Of a DNA stretch of 12,156 nt, positions 5,973-12,135 are shown in pieces (the first letter of the stretch is position 1; the number at the start of each line of letters is the position of its first letter). The stretch is from JACVRW01 sp035947555 (GTDB lineage Bacteria; Actinomycetota; Thermoleophilia; Solirubrobacterales; Thermoleophilaceae). The DNA is taken from assembly GCA_035947555.1 (NCBI GenBank), contig DASZJZ010000217.1, forward strand, positions 1 through 12,156, written 5' to 3'. The notes under the pieces are model-generated. The model was not told the DNA's origin. It made no database searches and worked only from the letters and a program-made list of their open reading frames with translations. The position numbers and the translations under genes were made by a program.

Positions 5973-7175
5973 ATGGCCGTCGCCGCAAGCCCCTACACAG
6001 AGAAGACCGACGACCAGAAGGCCATCACCGAGATGGTCCGGCAGTTCGTCGACAACGAGGTCCTCCCGATCGCGGAGGAGTACGACCACGAGGACAAGTT
6101 TCCCGAGGCGGTCGTCGAGCAGATGAAGGAGCTCGGGCTGTTCGGCGTGACCATCCCCGAGGAGTACGGCGGTATGGGGCTGGACCTGACCACCTACGCG
6201 ATGATCGTGGAGGAGCTGTCGCGGGGCTGGATCTCGGTGTCGGGCATCGTCAACACCCACTTCATCGGCTCCTACCTGCTGATGAAGTTCGGTACCGACG
6301 AGCAGAAGCAGGAGTTCCTCCCGCGCATGGCAACCGGCGAGATCAGGGCCGCCTTCTCGCTGTCCGAGCCCGAGTGCGGCTCGGACGTGCAGGGCATCAA
6401 GTCGACCGCGAAGAAGCTCGAGGACGGCGACTGGGAGCTCAACGGCCAGAAGATGTGGGTCACCAACGGGCTCATGTCCGGCGTGGTGTTCGTGCTCGTG
6501 AAGAGCGACCCGAAGGCGGACCCGCCCTACAAGGGCATGACCTGCTTCATAACGGAGAAGGAGCCCGGTGCCGAGCGCAACGACGGCCTGACGATCCCGC
6601 CCAAGATCAAGAAGATGGGCTACAAGGGGGTGGAGTCGACCGAGCTCGTCTACGACGGCTACCGCTGCCCGCCCGACCGCATCCTCGGCGGCGAGGAGAA
6701 CGGGCTCGGCAAGGGCTTCGGGCAGATGATGGACGCGCTCGAGGTGGGTCGCGTCAACGTCGCCGCTCGGGGCGTCGGGATCGCCCAGCGCGCGCTCGAG
6801 CTGGCGCTGCGCTACTCGCAGGAGCGCAAGACGTTCGGAAAGCAGATCGCGAAGCACCAGGCGATCCAGTTCAAGCTCGCCGACATGGCCACCAAGATCG
6901 AGGCCGCACGCCTGCTCACGCTCAAGGCGGCGCGTCTCAAGGACGCCGGCCAGCGCTCGGACCTCGAGGCGGGCATGGCGAAGCTGTTCGCCTCCGAGAC
7001 CGGCAAGGAGGTCGTGGAGGAGGCGTTCCGCATCCACGGCGGCTACGGCTACTCGAAGGAGTACGAGATCGAGCGCCTCTACCGCGACGCGCCGCTGCTC
7101 CTGATCGGCGAGGGGACCTCCGAGATCCAGCGGATGGTGATCGGGAAGAAGCTGCTCGAGCGGCACCGGGCCTGA
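5973..7175 (+). CDS. Acyl-CoA dehydrogenase
   Basis: This 400-residue FAD enzyme should oxidise an acyl-CoA to the trans-2-enoyl-CoA in the cytoplasm, passing electrons to ETF. All signatures of the family are in place: the helical N-terminal domain, FSLSEPECGSD (128-138) and MWVTNG (161-166) in the FAD/substrate region, RKTFGKQIAKHQAIQF (285-300), HGGYGYSKEYEIERLYRDA (355-373), and GEGTSEIQR (379-387). E380 is the expected catalytic base, as in short- and medium-chain enzymes. Its length is typical of the family. The ATG was chosen because it follows the TATCCT -10 box closely and gives the normal N-terminus. The next gene overlaps its stop by one base, so the two are almost certainly translated together. 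Chain-length specificity is not readable; together with the TetR/ligase pair it suggests acyl-CoA catabolism in this neighbourhood. Confidence 0.96.
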   Translation: MAVAASPYTEKTDDQKAITEMVRQFVDNEVLPIAEEYDHEDKFPEAVVEQMKELGLFGVTIPEEYGGMGLDLTTYAMIVEELSRGWISVSGIVNTHFIGSYLLMKFGTDEQKQEFLPRMATGEIRAAFSLSEPECGSDVQGIKSTAKKLEDGDWELNGQKMWVTNGLMSGVVFVLVKSDPKADPPYKGMTCFITEKEPGAERNDGLTIPPKIKKMGYKGVESTELVYDGYRCPPDRILGGEENGLGKGFGQMMDALEVGRVNVAARGVGIAQRALELALRYSQERKTFGKQIAKHQAIQFKLADMATKIEAARLLTLKAARLKDAGQRSDLEAGMAKLFASETGKEVVEEAFRIHGGYGYSKEYEIERLYRDAPLLLIGEGTSEIQRMVIGKKLLERHRA

Positions 7176-7534
7176 TGGCGAGCGGCGACACGCGGTCGCT
7201 GATCCGGCAGGCGGTGGAACGCCTCCAGGAGGAGGTGCCCGCGCTCAGGCAGCTGAAGCTCGTGGTACGGCTGGAGCTGCGCGCGCGGGGCACGGACGTG
7301 CCGATCTGGCGCGTGGAGGTGCCGGGCCCGCAGATCTCCCGCGACCCGGCCGGCGACGCCCGGGTCGACGTGTCGGTGGCCCGCTCGCACTTCAACGAGC
7401 TCGCGACCGACGGACGGCTGCGGCACTGGGCCGACGCCTACGAGCGCGGTCACGTGCGCGTGAGCGGCGACCCGGCGGTGACCAAGCTGCTCGGGAACGT
7501 GATCCAGCGCCACCTGGCGCGCAGTCGCACCTGA
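7175..7534 (+). CDS. Small SCP2-like (sterol carrier/lipid-binding) protein
   Basis: This 119-residue soluble protein starts at an ATG whose A is also the last base of the dehydrogenase TGA (TGATG), so translation is coupled. The core has strands such as LVVRLELRAR (29-38) and IWRVEVPG (44-51). It then reads ARVDVSVARSHFNELATDGR (62-81) and ERGHVRVSGDPAVTKLLGNVI (90-110). The order of a D-x-x-V-x-V strand, a short helix, and a G-x-V-x-V-x-G-D strand leading into a helix is that of the SCP2 sterol-transfer fold. Such proteins bind acyl or sterol groups and could present or hold the CoA ester for the partner dehydrogenase; that role is inference. The similarity is by pattern only, and a conserved actinobacterial hypothetical protein is the safe fallback name. 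Confidence 0.72.
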   Translation: MASGDTRSLIRQAVERLQEEVPALRQLKLVVRLELRARGTDVPIWRVEVPGPQISRDPAGDARVDVSVARSHFNELATDGRLRHWADAYERGHVRVSGDPAVTKLLGNVIQRHLARSRT

Positions 7535-7564
7535 GCCCGCGCGCGGCGTGGCGCAAAGCTCCAC

Positions 7565-7593
7565 CTGACAGGACCGGGATCTGGGGTTATCCT
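7565..7593 (+). promoter_or_regulatory. Sigma-70-like promoter, CTGACA-N17-TATCCT
   Basis: CTGACA (7565-7570) and TATCCT (7588-7593) are 17 bases apart. They match the housekeeping consensus at 5/6 and 4/6 positions. It is the best complete promoter in the window. The start site would be near 7600, giving a leader of about 37 bases to the mini-ORF at 7637. A small CGGAA/TTCCG hairpin (7603-7615) would lie at the very 5' end of the RNA. Confidence 0.65.
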
Positions 7594-7636
7594 CTGATTG
7601 CACGGAATCTTTCCGGGTAACTTGGTGGGAGGTTTG

Positions 7637-7660
7637 ATGGCTACCTTGGCCGGCGCGTGA
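7637..7660 (+). CDS. Seven-codon leader ORF (MATLAGA) overlapping the next gene
   Basis: An ATG at 7637 opens a 7-codon frame that ends in TGA at 7658-7660. It has the best ribosome binding site in the area: GGGAGG (7627-7632), 4 bases upstream. The following gene starts at a GTG (7657-7659) that shares bases with this stop (GTGA) and has no ribosome binding site of its own. The arrangement suggests that ribosomes terminate on the mini-ORF and restart on the GTG. No unusual run of one amino acid is present, so classical attenuation is unlikely. It is also possible that the mini-ORF is accidental and the next gene starts at the ATG at 7780. Confidence 0.45.
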   Translation: MATLAGA

Positions 7661-8544
7661 GCCCCTCTTGGTGGAGGCTCCTATCGACGTCGCGGCGTGC
7701 CCGCCGGCACGTCGGCGATGCGATATGGGCGGCGACCGAGCCGACGCGCGCGACGCTGCGGCGCGCCGTTCGGGCAGGGATGTCCACTCGGATGCCGAGG
7801 TGGCCGCTTCCAGCCGGCGTCTCCGGTTGGACTCTGCGGGCGCGCCCGGTCGCGGGCTCGCGCCGCATCGCCCTCGTGGTGCTCGCCGTCTCCCCGTTCG
7901 CCATCGCTGCGGGAGCCAGCCTCATGCTTCTGCCGCAGGCGGAGGGCGAGTCGCGGGCGGCACCGGACAGCGGCAACGTTGCAGGGGAACGGGCAGTTGG
8001 GGGGACGGAGGCAACACCGGGGCGGGCGGAGGCGCGGCGCTCTGAGGCGCCGCAGCGGCCGCGGACAACGGCGCGTACACCCGCGCTCGCCCCGGCTCCG
8101 GCCCTCGCGGCGGGAGCGCCCAGTCCGCCTTCGGCGCCTGAGTCGTCACGATCCGCCGGGGCGGACGAGGCTGAGGAGTCGTCGGACGGCCCGGTGGTGC
8201 GGCGTCCGGCGGCACGGCGCCAGGCGGCGAAGTCGCCCGCGGCGCCCAGGCGGACCTTCGAGGCGGACCCCGCACCGGCTCCGCGCGGACGCGGACCGGC
8301 AGCGAATGAGCGGCTAGCGCAGCCGAAGCCGGGCCCGCCCGCGCCCGCTCCGCAGCGATCCGCTCCGGCTCCGGCGGCACCGGCGCCCGCTCCCGCCCCG
8401 CCGGCACCGGCGGCTCCGCCCCCCCCCACGACGGTCGAGGAGCCGGAGCCTGAAGAGCCCGCGGAACCGGACGAGTCCGATGTAGACGAAGAAGAGGACG
8501 ACGAGAACGACCGCGGTCGCGGCCGCGGCCGCGACCGGCCGTAG
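7657..8544 (+). CDS. Membrane-anchored Pro/Ala-rich low-complexity protein with acidic tail
   Basis: This 295-residue protein is of unrecognised family. A basic N-terminal part (1-70) precedes one hydrophobic segment (about 71-92), and the long rest is disordered: an Ala/Arg/Ser/Pro region, a PAPA-type repeat tract (about 226-258), a dense acidic block (260-284, EEPEPEEPAEPDESDVDEEE and on), and the end RGRGRGRDRP. The order suggests a cytoplasmic head, one membrane pass and an extended rod reaching towards or through the wall; this is inference. The frame is supported by the segmental composition, the upstream promoter and leader ORF, and the convergent neighbour starting at its stop. The GTG start is coupled to the leader ORF; an ATG at 7780 (residue 42) is an alternative that keeps the membrane segment. 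The function is unknown. Confidence 0.72.
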   Translation: MSPSWWRLLSTSRRARRHVGDAIWAATEPTRATLRRAVRAGMSTRMPRWPLPAGVSGWTLRARPVAGSRRIALVVLAVSPFAIAAGASLMLLPQAEGESRAAPDSGNVAGERAVGGTEATPGRAEARRSEAPQRPRTTARTPALAPAPALAAGAPSPPSAPESSRSAGADEAEESSDGPVVRRPAARRQAAKSPAAPRRTFEADPAPAPRGRGPAANERLAQPKPGPPAPAPQRSAPAPAAPAPAPAPPAPAAPPPPTTVEEPEPEEPAEPDESDVDEEEDDENDRGRGRGRDRP

Positions 8545-8982
8545 TCAGCGGCCGCTCACGTGTAGCACCCAGACCGTCGCGAGCCGCCCGTCCATGCGTC
8601 CGCGCTTGATGCCCGTACCGATCCGGCGGTAGCCGCCGAGGAGAACCGCGCGATGGGACGGGGAGTGCAGCCAGCGCCTCACAGTCCGCCTCGCACCCGC
8701 GCGCCAGTTCCGGTGCATCGCGAGCGCCTCGCCCCAGGCGCGCGCCCCCGCCGGCGCGCTCGTGTGGTGGAACGAGTCCCGTTTCATGAGCGCCCGCGCG
8801 ACTCGGCCGGCTCTACGCGCGAGCGGCGGTGAGTGGCGGAGTGGTCGAAGCCCGTGCCGCTGCCGGGCGTCATTCACCGCCTCCACCATGGAGCGCTCCG
8901 CCGCGCGGCCCTTGACGGCGGCCGCCTCGGCCGGAACCAGCACGCTCATCGCAAGACAGACGACAGCGAGTCGCAGAGCCAT
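8545..8982 (-). CDS. Secreted CAP-domain (SCP/PR1-like) protein
   Basis: This 145-residue protein has a signal peptide (MALRLAVVCLAMSVLVPAEA, cleavage near 20-22) followed by a compact CAP domain. Visible signatures are VNDARQRHGLRPLRHSPPL (36-54), an HH pair (72-73), GEALAMH (84-90), the W104 / SPSHR (107-111) motif with H110, LLGGYRRIGTGI (114-125), and a last strand VWVLHVSG. The domain is near the minimum size for the family. Bacterial CAP proteins are exported and mostly of unknown function, often tied to the cell surface or spore coat. The ATG at 8982 is preceded by GGAGGAG on the minus strand (8999-8993), 10 bases away. Its stop codon directly abuts the stop of the convergent Pro/Ala-rich gene with no base between. 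Confidence 0.88.
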   Translation of the reverse strand: MALRLAVVCLAMSVLVPAEAAAVKGRAAERSMVEAVNDARQRHGLRPLRHSPPLARRAGRVARALMKRDSFHHTSAPAGARAWGEALAMHRNWRAGARRTVRRWLHSPSHRAVLLGGYRRIGTGIKRGRMDGRLATVWVLHVSGR

Positions 8983-9170
8983 CTCGTACTCGCTCCTCCG
9001 CGGTCAGGGAGCGGGACGCTAGATGTGGCCGCGGACGGATGAGAAGGGGGGCGCCGCACTGTGGGAGCCGGCCGCGAGACGGGCGCCTGGCCGGAGCGGG
9101 CGCAGGCCGTACACGCCGCACGTTGTTGACCGAGCCGACATGGACCGCGCCGCCGTCTAGGCTGAGGCGC
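8983..9170. other. Divergent intergenic region between the CAP gene and the small-protein/GMC unit
   Basis: This 188-base gap holds the CAP ribosome binding site, a possible minus-strand -10 (TAGCGT, plus-strand 9016-9021) for the CAP gene, and the right-hand promoter described separately. No RNA gene, long hairpin or further ORF with its own start signal was recognised in it. Confidence 0.5.
9135..9163 (+). promoter_or_regulatory. Leaderless-type promoter for the small-protein/GMC unit
   Basis: CCGACA (9135-9140) and TAGGCT (9158-9163) are separated by 17 bases, and the ATG at 9171 follows after 7 bases. Transcription would thus start on or next to the ATG. The sequence between holds no Shine-Dalgarno with usable spacing. 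Confidence 0.55.
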
Positions 9171-9479
9171 ATGGTCGGCAGGGCGCGCTTTGCTCGGTTC
9201 GTTGCCGACCGCCTTGGTATCGACCCAACGACCGCGGCTCGGCTGCTGAAGATCAGCCGTGCTACACACCCGCGTCGGTTCGGCGTGCGGGCCGCCGCCT
9301 TCCTTGTCGCGGCCTGGGAGCCACTCGGTCAGCGGCTCCCGCGACGGCTGCGGTTTAGGGCGCTCAACATGCTCCTCGGTCCGATGCTCGCGACCCCCGC
9401 GGGCATCAACGCGTACGCCGCCCAGCGATTCGAGGCGGGGCTCGCACGCGACGTTTCGGCGGGACCGTGCGAGAGCTGA
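9171..9479 (+). CDS. Small unknown protein encoded with the GMC oxidoreductase
   Basis: This 102-residue protein is basic and mainly helical by appearance (MVGRARFARFVADRLGI, then RRFGVRAAAFLVAAWEPLG, ending near residue 102 with CES). I do not recognise a domain. The start is supported by a leaderless-type promoter 7 bases upstream; a longer frame back to 9039 would run through the promoter. The last 13 bases overlap the start of the GMC gene, so the two are coupled. Several GMC dehydrogenases, such as bacterial FAD-glucose dehydrogenase and gluconate 2-dehydrogenase, have a small companion subunit encoded directly upstream, and this protein holds that position. It lacks the twin-arginine signal usual in those subunits, so a companion role is only a suggestion. 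Confidence 0.68.
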   Translation: MVGRARFARFVADRLGIDPTTAARLLKISRATHPRRFGVRAAAFLVAAWEPLGQRLPRRLRFRALNMLLGPMLATPAGINAYAAQRFEAGLARDVSAGPCES

Positions 9480-10966
9480 GCGGCGATGTCGCGATCGTCG
9501 GCTCCGGCATCTCCGGGATGCTCGTGGCCCGCGAGTGCCTGAGGGCCGGGCAGGAGGTGGTGGTGATGGAACGGGGCGGGCGATGGAGCCATCGTCAACA
9601 GCTCTCGACCGGTCGCTTCGAGGCGCGGGTCGAGACCGCGACGCACAACCACGAGACGGCACCGGGTTCACCCAAATACCCGTGGGACTACCTGTACGCC
9701 GTGGGCGGCTCCTCGTTGCACTGGACCGGACACGCCCCTCGCCTGGCCGCCGAGGACCTGCAGATGCGCACGGCGTACGGAGTGATGGTCGACTGGCCGA
9801 TCGGCTACGACGGGCTCGAGCCTTTCTTCGAGCGCGCGGAAGTCGCACTGGGGGTCGCGGGGGCGCCCGCCCCGCGTTATGGCCCCGCTGTAGAAGCCCA
9901 GCCGGCGCACCCGCTCAGCCCGATGGACCGGCTGCTCGCACCACTTCTCGCCCCCTACCGGCCGTTGCCCCAGGCGCGGCCCAGCGTAGCGGTCGACGAG
10001 CGCCCGGCCTGCTGTGGCGCCGCCACCTGCGCGCTCTGTCCGGTCGATAGTCGTTTCAGTGTGCTCAACGGGCTCGGCGATGTGCTCTCAAATCGCGCGC
10101 TTCGGTTGGTCACCGAGACGGTTGCGGTCCGCCTCGTCGGAGGACCGGGGGGACGGGCCACCGCGCTCGAGGGCCTGAACGCCCGCCGTGAGCCGGTGCG
10201 CGTCACCGCGCGTAGCTTCGTGCTGGCCGCCAGCGGGTTCGAGAACCCGGCGATCCTGTTGCGATCGGGACTCGAGCGGCAGGCCACAGGCCGGTACCTC
10301 TACGACCACGCCCACCGGACGCTGTGTGTGCGGGTGAAGCGGCCGGTCGGCGCGGGTGAAGGCCACACGATCGTCACCGGCTGCTCTGAGGCGTTCGCGA
10401 GCGGTGCGTTCCGCTCGCACCGCGCCGGAGCGCTGGTCCTGCCTTTCAACCCCGGGATCCCGCTGGGCGGCGTTGCGAGCGACGCCTTCCTCGACGGGCA
10501 GCGCGGACCGGCGCTTCGGGAGCACGTGGCCGATCGGTGGCGCCGGACGCTGCCCTTCGACATCCTGCTGGATGACGTGCCGCGACCCGAGCGCCGGGTT
10601 AGCCTCTCGCCGCGGCGCGACCGGCTCGGGTTGCCGCTGACTCGTGTCACGTATCCGCCGGCGGGCCGATACGAGGAGGAGGGCTTTGTCGCCCTCCGTG
10701 CGGAATTGGAGCAGCGGCTGGCGCCGCTGGGCGTGGAGACGGTTGAGGAGACACCGGCGCCGGCGGGCGGCCACTTGCTCGGAACCTGCAGGATGGGGTC
10801 CGGCGCAGACGCCGTAGTCGACTCAGAGCTTCGACACCTCGACGTCGAGAACGTATGGGTGGTCGGCGGCAGCGCCTTCCCCACCTATTCGCCGTGGCAC
10901 CCCACCCTGACCATCGCGGCCCTCGCAGTCCGGGCGGGCGAGCGACTGGCCGCCGAACTGGAATGA
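9467..10966 (+). CDS. GMC-family FAD-dependent oxidoreductase with a Cys cluster
   Basis: This 499-residue flavoprotein should oxidise an alcohol, sugar or sterol substrate. The N-terminal FAD fold shows VAIVGSGISG (8-17) and VVMERGG (32-38). YAVGGSSLHWTGHAPRL (77-93) is the GMC substrate/FAD contact region, and the C-terminal domain has HLLGTCRMG (436-444) and VGGSAFPTYSPWHPTLTIAA (466-485), where H478 and H436 are catalytic candidates. ACCGAATCALCP (181-192) places four cysteines (182, 183, 188, 191) as in the iron-sulfur-binding CCGxxxC segment of bacterial FAD-glucose dehydrogenase, but with one residue fewer in the last interval. An Fe-S cluster is therefore possible but not certain. No export signal is present. 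The GTG at 9467 starts 11 residues before the FAD glycines and overlaps the preceding gene, so coupling is likely. The substrate is unknown. Confidence 0.9.
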   Translation: MRELSGDVAIVGSGISGMLVARECLRAGQEVVVMERGGRWSHRQQLSTGRFEARVETATHNHETAPGSPKYPWDYLYAVGGSSLHWTGHAPRLAAEDLQMRTAYGVMVDWPIGYDGLEPFFERAEVALGVAGAPAPRYGPAVEAQPAHPLSPMDRLLAPLLAPYRPLPQARPSVAVDERPACCGAATCALCPVDSRFSVLNGLGDVLSNRALRLVTETVAVRLVGGPGGRATALEGLNARREPVRVTARSFVLAASGFENPAILLRSGLERQATGRYLYDHAHRTLCVRVKRPVGAGEGHTIVTGCSEAFASGAFRSHRAGALVLPFNPGIPLGGVASDAFLDGQRGPALREHVADRWRRTLPFDILLDDVPRPERRVSLSPRRDRLGLPLTRVTYPPAGRYEEEGFVALRAELEQRLAPLGVETVEETPAPAGGHLLGTCRMGSGADAVVDSELRHLDVENVWVVGGSAFPTYSPWHPTLTIAALAVRAGERLAAELE

Positions 10967-10985
10967 CCCGGTGCGGGCGCCGGCC

Positions 10986-12122
10986 TCAGCGGAAGGACCC
11001 GGGCTGCACGCGTAGCGACTCGGCGGTACGGGAGAAGCCATGGCCCGGGCACGGGCTGCCCTCGAACACATAGACGCGATCTTCGATGACGGCCGCCGCG
11101 AAGCCATGTCGCGGCTGGCTCATGTCGGGCAGCCGCACCCAGCGCTCCTCGCTCGGGTCATAGGCCCACACGGCCGGCGTGACGTACCCGCCGCCGTCCT
11201 GCGCGCCTATCTCGTCGTCGCCTCCGAGCGCGATCACACGGCCACCGGCCGCTACCACCCGGAGGTCTCCGACTCCGAGCGGCAGCGGGGCGAGCCGCTC
11301 CCACCGGTTGGCGCGCGGATCGAACCGCTCGACGCTCGACATCGTGTAGTCGCCGGTGCGCCGCCCGCCGGCGACGTAGAGCCGGCCGTCGAGCGCGGCC
11401 GCGCCGGCGTGGTGCCGGGGAGTGGGAATCGGGGCAGCGGATGACCAGCGTTCCGAGGCGATGTCGAAGACCTCGACGGTGCGGGTCGGCGGTTGGTCCT
11501 CGGGGAACGGGTTGGGTCCGCCCGCGACCGCGTAGATGCGCCCGCCGATCACGCCGCCGGTGAGCCCGCCACGCGCCCGTGCCATGGACGGAAGCTCCCG
11601 CCAACGGCGCTGCGAGAGGTCATAACGCCAGGCGCGGTTGGTCGGTTCTCCGGCCACCTCGCCTTCTCGCGGGGCGAGGAACCCGCCAATCACGTAGACG
11701 GCGTCGCCGTGGGCCACGACGAGCGAGTGGTCCACGGCCACCGGCAGTCGCGTCTCCCGCCGGTAGCGGCCGGTGCGTGGATCGAAGGTGAGGACAACGC
11801 GGCTGGGCGGCTGTCCCGCCGTGGTGAAGGCCACGCCGCCGACGGCCGTGCCCGCCATCTCGGTACGCGCCAGCGGCGAGGGCGGTTCCGGCCGCCACTC
11901 TCCCGGCGGCGGAGGGGGCATGGCCGGCGAGAGCACCGCACTCTGGCGCGGAGTGCAGGCGCTCAACTCGGGCGGGTTCGCCAGCCCGAGCCACTCCCGC
12001 ACGTTCGGACCGGGGAGAGGGGGGCCGAAGAGGGCGAACGGCACCAGCACGATCACCGCCAGCGGCGCGATTCGCAGCAGGAGGCGTGGCGAGAGCCGAT
12101 CCCGCACGGCAGCCATGCGCAT
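10986..12122 (-). CDS. Membrane-anchored Kelch-repeat beta-propeller protein
   Basis: This 378-residue protein has a basic N-terminus and one hydrophobic segment (about 14-33), then a Pro-rich spacer and five to six Kelch units. The units show the usual pattern of a GG pair following a hydrophobic strand and a spaced Y/F-D and W: VYVIGG...YDLSQRRW (142-174), IYAVAGG...FDIASERW (196-226), LYVAGG...FDPRANRW (248-274), VIALGG...YDPSEERW (296-328), plus a less regular first unit (about 88-125) and a last strand VYVFEG (350-355). Such propellers usually bind a partner or ligand; no catalytic site is recognised. The protein is probably displayed outside the membrane. An ATG at 12116 is an alternative start. 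It is convergent with the GMC gene, 19 bases apart. TACGAT lies 7 bases before the ATG, suggesting a leaderless transcript. Confidence 0.88.
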   Translation of the reverse strand: MRMAAVRDRLSPRLLLRIAPLAVIVLVPFALFGPPLPGPNVREWLGLANPPELSACTPRQSAVLSPAMPPPPPGEWRPEPPSPLARTEMAGTAVGGVAFTTAGQPPSRVVLTFDPRTGRYRRETRLPVAVDHSLVVAHGDAVYVIGGFLAPREGEVAGEPTNRAWRYDLSQRRWRELPSMARARGGLTGGVIGGRIYAVAGGPNPFPEDQPPTRTVEVFDIASERWSSAAPIPTPRHHAGAAALDGRLYVAGGRRTGDYTMSSVERFDPRANRWERLAPLPLGVGDLRVVAAGGRVIALGGDDEIGAQDGGGYVTPAVWAYDPSEERWVRLPDMSQPRHGFAAAVIEDRVYVFEGSPCPGHGFSRTAESLRVQPGSFR

Positions 12123-12129
12123 GACCCCG

Positions 12130-12135
12130 ATCGTA
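12130..12135 (-). promoter_or_regulatory. -10 box of a leaderless-type promoter for the Kelch gene
   Basis: The minus strand reads TACGAT, 7 bases before the ATG at 12122, with no Shine-Dalgarno between. A -35 would fall at about 12153 and beyond, partly outside the window. Nothing else was seen between 12123 and the edge. Confidence 0.5.

Noticed and set aside
5340..7166. Minus-strand open frame of 608 codons across the NlpC/P60 and dehydrogenase genes
   Set aside because: It spans two well-supported genes, a riboswitch-linked start and a terminator; leucine/histidine-rich shadow typical of the antisense frame of GC-rich genes.
7641..8429. Minus-strand Gly/Ala-rich open frame resembling a repetitive secreted protein
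   Set aside because: It is the complement of the Pro/Ala-rich gene (GCC/CCG read backwards gives GGC/CGG). It has no signal peptide or ribosome site, whereas the plus frame has a membrane segment, an acidic block and a promoter.
8395..8470. Possible tandem repeat in the PAPA and acidic tract
   Set aside because: Low-complexity coding for Pro/Ala and Glu/Asp, without a regular DNA repeat unit.
8946..9848. Minus-strand 300-codon frame across the CAP promoter and the start of the GMC gene
   Set aside because: Runs through the promoter region and antisense to FAD-binding motifs; Arg/Ser/Pro-rich with no domain.
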